From the NCBI GenBank assembly GCA_937907325.1, contig CALERO010000036.1:1-54661 (forward strand): DNA of 54,661 bases. Reading direction: 5' to 3'. The translations under genes and the position numbers were made by a program. The notes beneath the pieces were generated by a model. The model did no database searches. It worked only from the letters and a program-made list of their open reading frames with translations, and was not told the DNA's origin. This document shows positions 50,146 through 54,661 of the stretch, piece after piece (positions within the stretch are counted from its first letter, which is position 1; the number at the start of each line of letters is the position of its first letter). The stretch is from UBA4716 sp002438865 (GTDB taxonomy: Bacteria > Bacillota > Clostridia > UBA1381).

Positions 50146-50838
50146 TTAGCCTAATTTAGCTGAATTGATTTTTATTCCGGGTCCCATTGTTGAAGCTACA
50201 ACAACGCTCTTAAGATACTGACCCTTTGCCGATGACGGCTTAGCCTTAATAACAGCGCCCATAAGAGCCTCGAAGTTTTCCTGAAGCTTAGCGGCACCGA
50301 ATGAAGCCTTGCCTATCGGGCAGTGAATAATGTTGGTTTTGTCAAGTCTGTACTCGATTTTACCTGCTTTGATTTCGTTTACGGCTTTTGTAACGTCCAT
50401 AGTTACAGTACCTGCCTTCGGTGACGGCATCAATCCCTTAGGACCGAGAACCTTACCCAAGCGGCCTACAACGCCCATCATATCGGGAGTTGCAACAACA
50501 ACGTCGAAATCGAACCAGTTTTCGCCCTGGATTTTTTCAACCATATCCATTTCGCCGACATAGTCAGCGCCTGCTGCCTTAGCTTCGTCAGCCTTAGCAC
50601 CCTTAGCGAAAACGAGTACCTTAACGCTTTTACCGATACCGTTCGGTAATACGATCGCGCCTCTTACCTGCTGATCTGCGTGTCTTGAGTCAACGCCTAA
50701 TTTGATATGAGCTTCAACAGTTTCATCAAACTTAGCCTTTGATGTTTTTGTCACAAGCTCCATAGCCTCGGCTGTGTCGTACAGCTTTGATTTCTCAACA
50801 AGCTTTGCGCTTTCCTGATATTTTTTTCCTCTAAACAT
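50146..50838 (-). CDS. rplA: 50S ribosomal protein L1
   Basis: L1 (230 residues) forms the E-site stalk. The two-domain protein shows KFDETVEAHIKLGVD and the central LGPKGLMPSPKAGTV, which is the most conserved stretch of the family. L1 also represses translation of rplKA. It follows rplK by 76 bp. Confidence 0.98.
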   Translation of the reverse strand: MFRGKKYQESAKLVEKSKLYDTAEAMELVTKTSKAKFDETVEAHIKLGVDSRHADQQVRGAIVLPNGIGKSVKVLVFAKGAKADEAKAAGADYVGEMDMVEKIQGENWFDFDVVVATPDMMGVVGRLGKVLGPKGLMPSPKAGTVTMDVTKAVNEIKAGKIEYRLDKTNIIHCPIGKASFGAAKLQENFEALMGAVIKAKPSSAKGQYLKSVVVASTMGPGIKINSAKLG

Positions 50839-50914
50839 TTTAATCCTCCTTCGTGGTCAGACGAGAAAGTATTCTCTCCCACTTTTTTCTTAACAAAATT
50901 ACAAAAACTCCGGA

Positions 50915-51340
50915 TTAGTCGCCAACAATAACGCCCATACTTCTGCAAGTACCTTCAATCATACTCATAGCGGCTTCAAGCGAAGCGGCATTCAAGTCAG
51001 GCATTTTCTGTTCGGCAATAGCCTGAACGTCAGCCTTTGAAATTGTAGCTACCTTAGTTTTGTTCGGAACACCCGAACCGCTCTTAATGTTGCATGCCTT
51101 CTTGATAAGAACAGCAGCCGGCGGTGTCTTTGTTACGAATGAGAAGGATCTGTCTGCATAAACTGTAATAACAACAGGGATTATAAGACCTGCATCCTTC
51201 GCTGTTTTTTCGTTAAATTCCTTTGTAAACTGCATAATGTTTACACCGTGCTGACCCAAAGCAGGACCAACAGGGGGAGCCGGGGTTGCTTTTCCGGCAG
51301 GAATTTGTAATTTAATATAACCTGCAACCTTCTGTGCCAT
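50915..51340 (-). CDS. rplK: 50S ribosomal protein L11
   Basis: L11 (141 residues) sits at the factor-binding site. KLQIPAGKATPAPPVGPALG and the C-terminal rRNA-binding domain with SMGVIVGD are standard. AGGAGG lies 8 bases ahead of the ATG at 51340; an upstream GTG overlaps it. Confidence 0.98.
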   Translation of the reverse strand: MAQKVAGYIKLQIPAGKATPAPPVGPALGQHGVNIMQFTKEFNEKTAKDAGLIIPVVITVYADRSFSFVTKTPPAAVLIKKACNIKSGSGVPNKTKVATISKADVQAIAEQKMPDLNAASLEAAMSMIEGTCRSMGVIVGD

Positions 51341-51381
51341 AATGGCCACCTCCTAAATAATTACAGCAAAAGCTGTATAAT

Positions 51382-51413
51382 GTGGTATTTGCGGACGCAC
51401 TGCGCCCTCCCAC
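51382..51413 (-). promoter_or_regulatory. putative L1-binding site in the rplK leader
   Basis: On the minus strand GTGG-GAGGG opens a structure with an inner CGCA / TGCG hairpin, closing as ATA-CCAC. A GUGG/CCAC helix with a GAGG internal loop is how I recall L1 target sites in bacterial rplKA leaders. The site lies 42 bases before the rplK start. Confidence 0.5.
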
Positions 51414-51460
51414 TGTCACCAGAGGGATATATAAACAGGAAAAAACCCGTCTATAACAAA

Positions 51461-51985
51461 TTAATCTGCGTGTTCGATTTGTGAGCAATCCACTTCGGCG
51501 GGAGTTTCACGACCGAACATCATAACAGTTACATTGACCTTTCTTCTTTCGGTGTCAATGCTTACAACTTTACCGACAAAGCCTTCCATAGCACCGGATT
51601 TGATATTTACCGTATCGCCGGGTGCAAAGTCAATATCAGCCATGCGTATTTTTTCAACGCCCATTCTCTCGACTTCCTCGTCGCTTAACGGAACGGGTTT
51701 CGAGCCGGGACCTACAAAGCCTGTAACACCGCGCGTATTGCGGACAACGTACCAGCTTTCATCGGTCATAACCATTTTGATTACGACATAACCCGGAAAA
51801 ACCTTGCGTTTTACAATTTTCTCGACCTCGCCTTTTTTTTCAACGGCGTCCTCGGTCGGGACTCTGACATCAGGAATTAAGTCTTGCATACCACGGTTTT
51901 CAACAGACTTTTCTATGTTGGCTTTAACCTTGTTTTCATAACCCGAGTATGTGTGAACCACATACCATTTTGCTTCTTCGGCCAT
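51461..51985 (-). CDS. nusG: transcription antitermination/elongation factor NusG
   Basis: NusG (174 residues) binds RNA polymerase beta' and modulates elongation and pausing. The NGN domain begins KWYVVHTYSGYENKVKANIE and holds FPGYVVIKMVMTDESWYVVRN; a KOW domain follows (FAPGDTVNIKSGAMEGFVGKV). AAGGAG precedes the ATG. It is separated from secE by a repeat array. Confidence 0.97.
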   Translation of the reverse strand: MAEEAKWYVVHTYSGYENKVKANIEKSVENRGMQDLIPDVRVPTEDAVEKKGEVEKIVKRKVFPGYVVIKMVMTDESWYVVRNTRGVTGFVGPGSKPVPLSDEEVERMGVEKIRMADIDFAPGDTVNIKSGAMEGFVGKVVSIDTERRKVNVTVMMFGRETPAEVDCSQIEHAD

Positions 51986-52046
51986 AACCGTTCTCCTTCC
52001 TAATGAATATACGGCGTTTGTAAAATACGATACTGCGCATACGGCA

Positions 52047-52241
52047 GGGGCTGAAATCTTTCATCGCCCCGAACGGATTTCGCATTGCGCTTTGCAGGGG
52101 ACGATGCCCTCATCGTTCCGAACGGATTTCCGCTCGCCTTTTGCATTGCGCTTTGTAGGGGACGATGCCCTCATCGTCCCGAACGGATTCCCGCTCGCCT
52201 TTTGCATTGCGCTTTGTAGGGGACGATGCCCTCATCGTCCC
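52047..52241. repeat. 61-bp tandem array of palindromic elements in the secE-nusG gap
   Basis: Three units start at 52082, 52143 and 52204 with an exact 61-bp period; the spacer between palindromes is GC-rich (CCGCTCGCC, GCATTGCGC). Each contains a hairpin GGGACGATG-CCCT-CATCGTCCC (52098-52119 with one change, 52159-52180, 52220-52241; 9-bp stem). A fourth, diverged hairpin (GGGGC-TGAAA..TTTCA..GCCCC) lies at 52047-52070. The rest of the 297-bp gap holds no gene. Confidence 0.92.
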
Positions 52242-52282
52242 AAATAATATTCCACACTCGCCCAAACAAAATCTACAGACAA

Positions 52283-52504
52283 TTAAAGAATATTTGTCAG
52301 TAATGAGAATAGTTTTGTGAAGCCTAAATCAAGCAAAGACAAAATAACCGTTACAATCGCAACGAATGCAATAATAACCAAAGTATTGTGAACGAGCTGT
52401 TCTTTTGTAGGCCAGGTTACCTTTTTAAGCTCAGCTTTGCTTTCTTTAAAGAATTTTTTCATTCTTGTACCCAAACCTGCTTTTTTTGTCACGTTATCAG
52501 CCAT
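52283..52504 (-). CDS. secE: preprotein translocase subunit SecE
   Basis: The 73-residue protein has a basic amphipathic N-terminal part (FFKESKAELKKVTWPTKEQL, the SecE signature) and one C-terminal transmembrane helix (about 43-66). It clamps SecY in the translocon. Start is at MADNVTKKAG. It lies 33 bp downstream of rpmG. Confidence 0.96.
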   Translation of the reverse strand: MADNVTKKAGLGTRMKKFFKESKAELKKVTWPTKEQLVHNTLVIIAFVAIVTVILSLLDLGFTKLFSLLTNIL

Positions 52505-52537
52505 ATCTACACATCCTTACTTTCTTAACAAACTAAA

Positions 52538-52687
52538 TTACTTGGTTTCCTTGTGAAGAGTGTGCTTTCTGCAGAACTTACAATACTTTTTCATTTCAAG
52601 TCTGTCAGGGTCATTCTTCTTGTTTTTCATTGTGTTGTAATTTCTCTGCTTGCAGTCAGTACAAGCCAATGTGATTTTTACTCTCAT
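52538..52687 (-). CDS. rpmG: 50S ribosomal protein L33, zinc-binding form
   Basis: The 49-residue protein reads MRVKITLACTDCKQRNYNTM at its start. C9-x2-C12 and C36-x2-C39 make a zinc site (C+ form). GGAGGTG precedes the ATG at 52687. It opens the rpmG-secE-nusG-rplK-rplA operon. Confidence 0.97.
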   Translation of the reverse strand: MRVKITLACTDCKQRNYNTMKNKKNDPDRLEMKKYCKFCRKHTLHKETK

Positions 52688-52783
52688 CTAAAACACCTCC
52701 GATTTTATACTCCGCTCTGTTTTTTTTGCGGCGTATAATCTTAATCGACATCAAAAAAAAAGAGCTTGTTCATAAGCAAATTT

Positions 52784-52812
52784 ATTGTACCATAATACGG
52801 CTTTGTTGTCAA
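52784..52812 (-). promoter_or_regulatory. promoter of the rpmG-secE-nusG operon
   Basis: TTGACA (52812-52807), 17-bp spacer and TACAAT (52789-52784). The leader has a hairpin TATAC-x-CCGC / GCGG-x-GTATA just ahead of the rpmG ribosome binding site. Confidence 0.85.
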
Positions 52813-52859
52813 TAGTTTTTTTGATTTTTTTTGCATATTTTGCCCCGATGTCCCCGTAG

Positions 52860-52879
52860 GGCAGGGGCTTGCTCCTGCC
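52860..52879. repeat. single palindromic element, GGCAGGGGC type
   Basis: GGCAGGGGC-TT-GCTCCTGCC is the exact reverse complement of the element at 30318-30337 and carries the same GTAGGG lead-in. Confidence 0.8.
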
Positions 52880-52904
52880 GAAAACGTATTTACACTCTCG
52901 AACC

Positions 52905-53010
52905 ACACAATAAACGGGATAATATTTCGGGTTGATGTGGGCATCAACCCCTACAGATGCGTTTACAATGATTACAATCGTGCGGTAGGGGACGATGCCC
53001 TCATCGTCCC
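52905..53010. repeat. composite double-palindrome element, copy 1
   Basis: An ACACAATA..GGATAATATTTC lead is followed by GGGTTGATG-TGGG-CATCAACCC (52929-52950), a 38-bp linker with GCGTTTACAATGATTA and TCGTGCGGTAG, and GGGACGATG-CCCT-CATCGTCCC (52989-53010). It ends 27 bp before the nrdG-like gene. The whole 52688-53036 gap contains this, the rpmG promoter and the element at 52860, and no gene. Confidence 0.9.
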
Positions 53011-53036
53011 TAAATCGCTTTACATATGCTGTAACC

Positions 53037-53720
53037 TCATTCACGTATCTGCGTGTTCGGGACGTATGGCAAAAGCAAATTTTTAAACCCGTTCATTTCC
53101 TCTGATGTAAAACTTTCAAATCCTCCGCCGATTAAATTCCCCGAATTTTTAAACGTTTGCAGATAATACGCCCTTGCGCCTTTTATCCGCTCCCCTATTT
53201 TTGCAAAATCCTCTGCCGTGTGTATGCCCTTTACAACGGTTGTGCGGAATTCGTACGGTATACCGCAAGACATAATAAAGTCTATGCTTTTATTTATTTT
53301 TCCGATGTCAATGTCCGTTCCTGCGGCGGCGGAATAATTTTCGGGTGAGCTTTTAATATCCATTGCAATGTAATCCGCCATTTTTTCGTCAATGATATAT
53401 TTCAGTTTTTCGGGGAAACTGCCGTTTGTGTCAAGCTTTATAAGATAACCCATGGCACGAATCTCACGAAAAAGATCATAAATATCATCATTTATGAGCG
53501 GTTCTCCGCCGGTGATGCATACACCGTCAAGCAAGCCTTGACGTTTTTTAAGAAATGCAAATAATTCCTCTTTGCTTATTTCCTCACAGTCCGCCATAAA
53601 CACCACGGAAGCATTGTGGCAGAACGGGCATCTGAAATTACAGCCGCCCAAGAACACCGTACAGGCAACCTTTGAGGGATAATCGAGCAGAGTCATCTTC
53701 TGTAATCCGAGTATTTTCAT
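53037..53720 (-). CDS. anaerobic ribonucleotide reductase activating protein, NrdG-like radical SAM
   Basis: The 227-residue radical-SAM protein has C27-x3-C31-x2-C34 (GGCNFRCPFCHN), the cluster-binding motif, and CITGGEPLI for SAM. The opening MKILGLQKMTLLDYPSKVACTVF is typical of the NrdG2 (YjjW/NrdG-related) group annotated as anaerobic ribonucleoside-triphosphate reductase activases. No nrdD gene is nearby, so the partner is unknown. It follows rubrerythrin by 16 bp and is probably in the same operon. Confidence 0.87.
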   Translation of the reverse strand: MKILGLQKMTLLDYPSKVACTVFLGGCNFRCPFCHNASVVFMADCEEISKEELFAFLKKRQGLLDGVCITGGEPLINDDIYDLFREIRAMGYLIKLDTNGSFPEKLKYIIDEKMADYIAMDIKSSPENYSAAAGTDIDIGKINKSIDFIMSCGIPYEFRTTVVKGIHTAEDFAKIGERIKGARAYYLQTFKNSGNLIGGGFESFTSEEMNGFKNLLLPYVPNTQIRE

Positions 53721-53736
53721 ATCAGTAACCGCCGTA

Positions 53737-54279
53737 TTAATAGTTAGCCGCTTTTATTTCAAAATAGCTTTGCGGATGCTTGCATACCGGACAAACCTCG
53801 GGAGCTTTCTTTCCCACGTGGATACGTCCGCAGTTTGAGCATATCCAGACGGTGTCGCCCTCTCTTGAGAATACAAGTCCCTTTTGAATGTTGCCGAGAA
53901 GCTTTTTAAATCTTTCCTCGTGTTCTTTTTCAATCTCCGCAACCATTTTAAACAGCGCCGCAATTTCCGTAAAGCCTTCTTCCTCGGCTGTTTTTGCAAA
54001 TTCGGGATACATATCCGTCCATTCGTAGTTCTCACCGTTTGCGGCGTCCTCAAGATTTGACGCTGTTTCGCCTATGCTGCCGCCGTGCAGAAGCTTAAAC
54101 CATATTTTGGCGTGTTCCTCTTCGTTTGCGGCGGTTTCTTCAAATATTTTTCCTATCTGAACATATCCGTCTTTTTTCGCTTTTTTTGCATAATAGGTGT
54201 ATTTGTTTCTCGCCTGGCTCTCTCCTGCAAACGCCGCCATTAAATTTGCTTCTGTTTTTGTTCCCTTTAAATCTTTCAT
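53737..54279 (-). CDS. rbr: rubrerythrin
   Basis: The 180-residue protein is a cytoplasmic peroxidase of anaerobes. An N-terminal four-helix di-iron domain has E20 (AGESQARNKY), E53-x2-H56 (EEEHA) and E117-x2-H120 (EKEH). The C-terminal rubredoxin-like domain (about 144-175) has CSNCG and CPVC for a mononuclear iron. AAGGAGG precedes the ATG. It should reduce hydrogen peroxide at the expense of NAD(P)H-linked carriers. It heads an operon with the NrdG-like gene. Confidence 0.96.
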   Translation of the reverse strand: MKDLKGTKTEANLMAAFAGESQARNKYTYYAKKAKKDGYVQIGKIFEETAANEEEHAKIWFKLLHGGSIGETASNLEDAANGENYEWTDMYPEFAKTAEEEGFTEIAALFKMVAEIEKEHEERFKKLLGNIQKGLVFSREGDTVWICSNCGRIHVGKKAPEVCPVCKHPQSYFEIKAANY

Positions 54280-54358
54280 TTATATTACCTCCTTGCAATA
54301 TATTGATAATTTCTGCATAAAAACCGACTGTTATGCGTGTTGTGCAAACTTTTCTTTT

Positions 54359-54395
54359 ATATTATAATTATACTGCTTTTGCGAATAAAAGTCAA
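54359..54395 (-). promoter_or_regulatory. rubrerythrin promoter with a PerR-like box
   Basis: TTGACT (54395-54390), 17-bp spacer and TATAAT (54372-54367). A 15-mer over the -10 (54359-54373) matches 11 of the 14 defined positions of the PerR box TTATAATnATTATAA, but the AT-rich -10 makes chance matches easy. Confidence 0.7.
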
Positions 54396-54460
54396 ATTAA
54401 TTCGGGGCGTTTTTCGTTTATATGAATACCATTTTCCCGTTTGTTTTTGATTTTGCTTTC

Positions 54461-54543
54461 GGGTTGATGTGGGCATCAACCCCTACAGATGCGTTTACAA
54501 TGATTATAATCGTGCGGTAGGGGACGATGCCTTTCATCGTCCC
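54461..54543. repeat. composite double-palindrome element, copy 2
   Basis: GGGTTGATG-TGGG-CATCAACCC (54461-54482) and GGGACGATG-CCTTT-CATCGTCCC (54521-54543), joined by the same 38-bp linker as copy 1 with one base change. The loop of the second hairpin is CCTTT in place of CCCT. Confidence 0.9.
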
Positions 54544-54554
54544 GAAACGAAATT

Positions 54555-54661
54555 ACACAATACACCGGATAATATTTCGGGTTGATGTGGGCATCAACCC
54601 CTACAAATGCGTTTACAATGATTATAATCGTGCGGTAGGGGACGATGCCTTTCATCGTCCC
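54555..54661. repeat. composite double-palindrome element, copy 3 (reaches the window end)
   Basis: The same ACACAATA..GGATAATATTTC lead as copy 1 is followed by GGGTTGATG..CATCAACCC (54579-54600), the linker, and GGGACGATG..CATCGTCCC (54639-54661). It starts 118 bp after copy 2 (hairpin to hairpin) and may continue beyond the window. No gene is seen from 54280 to the end. Confidence 0.9.

Noticed and set aside
52047..52241. Regular 61-bp repeats considered as a CRISPR array
   Set aside because: The repeats are contiguous with the same sequence in the supposed spacers, there is no leader, and no cas genes are in the window.
52751..53044. 97-codon minus-strand frame across the repeats upstream of rpmG
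   Set aside because: It runs through two repeat palindromes and the rpmG promoter and has no ribosome binding site.

Overview
The window is a gene-dense stretch of chromosome from an endospore-forming, anaerobic member of the Clostridia (Firmicutes). Sporulation is shown by spoIIGA-sigE-sigG (43.7-46.1 kb), an alpha/beta-type small acid-soluble spore protein (20.3 kb) and a PdaB-like polysaccharide deacetylase (2.2 kb). Anaerobic life is shown by a rubrerythrin and an NrdG-type radical-SAM activase at the right end. Promoters are mostly classical sigma-A sites (TTGACA-17-TATAAT) and start sites have strong AGGAGG-type ribosome binding sites. Species cannot be fixed from this sequence; an uncultured gut-type Clostridia lineage is my best guess. 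I see no tRNA or rRNA genes, no insertion sequence and no CRISPR array.

Layout. 0-3 kb: end of a U32-family tRNA-hydroxylation gene, a zinc-ribbon membrane protein, a small membrane protein and a polysaccharide deacetylase. 3-10.4 kb (minus strand): a divergent GH13 amylase with mnmA and an SGNH esterase; the infC-rpmI-rplT translation operon with an attenuator leader and an AUU start codon; an Asp-box beta-propeller (sialidase-like) protein with an OPA-like MFS transporter. 10.4-20.5 kb: two secreted proteins with copper-amine-oxidase-N ('stalk') domains, one of them 1820 residues and co-transcribed with a TetR regulator that seems to start at AUA; also a COG2509 FAD protein, a MATE exporter and the SASP. 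20.6-27 kb: asp23-fakA-recG, a Xer-like recombinase, a YerC/TrpR-like regulator and a methyltransferase. 27-31 kb: gyrA and two cyclophilins separated by a cluster of palindromic repeats. 31-35.7 kb: tig-clpP-clpX-lysA. 35.8-43.6 kb: dprA-topA-trmFO, then a thioredoxin-like protein without CxxC and a polytopic membrane protein; a SpoU-type rRNA methyltransferase lies upstream. 43.7-47.3 kb: the sporulation sigma cluster and azlCD. 47.3-48.1 kb: a 45-residue EF-hand microprotein and a remnant of a von Willebrand factor A gene. 48.1-52.7 kb: rpmG-secE-nusG-rplK-rplA and rplJ-rplL-yceD-rpmF with L1 and L10 leader elements; rpoBC does not follow rplL. 52.7-54.7 kb: nrdG-like and rubrerythrin genes among composite palindromic repeats.

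The most unusual non-genic signal is a family of short palindromes (core GGGACGATG-loop-CATCGTCCC and the related GGGTCGATG and GGGTTGATG forms). It occurs as a 61-bp tandem array inside the secE-nusG gap of the ribosomal operon, as composite double palindromes near 53.0 and 54.5 kb, and as a mixed cluster between the two cyclophilin genes. Other points of note are the spoIIG promoter, whose -35 lies in a perfect Spo0A box with 21-bp spacing, the AUU infC start with mutually exclusive leader hairpins, and the EF-hand microprotein.
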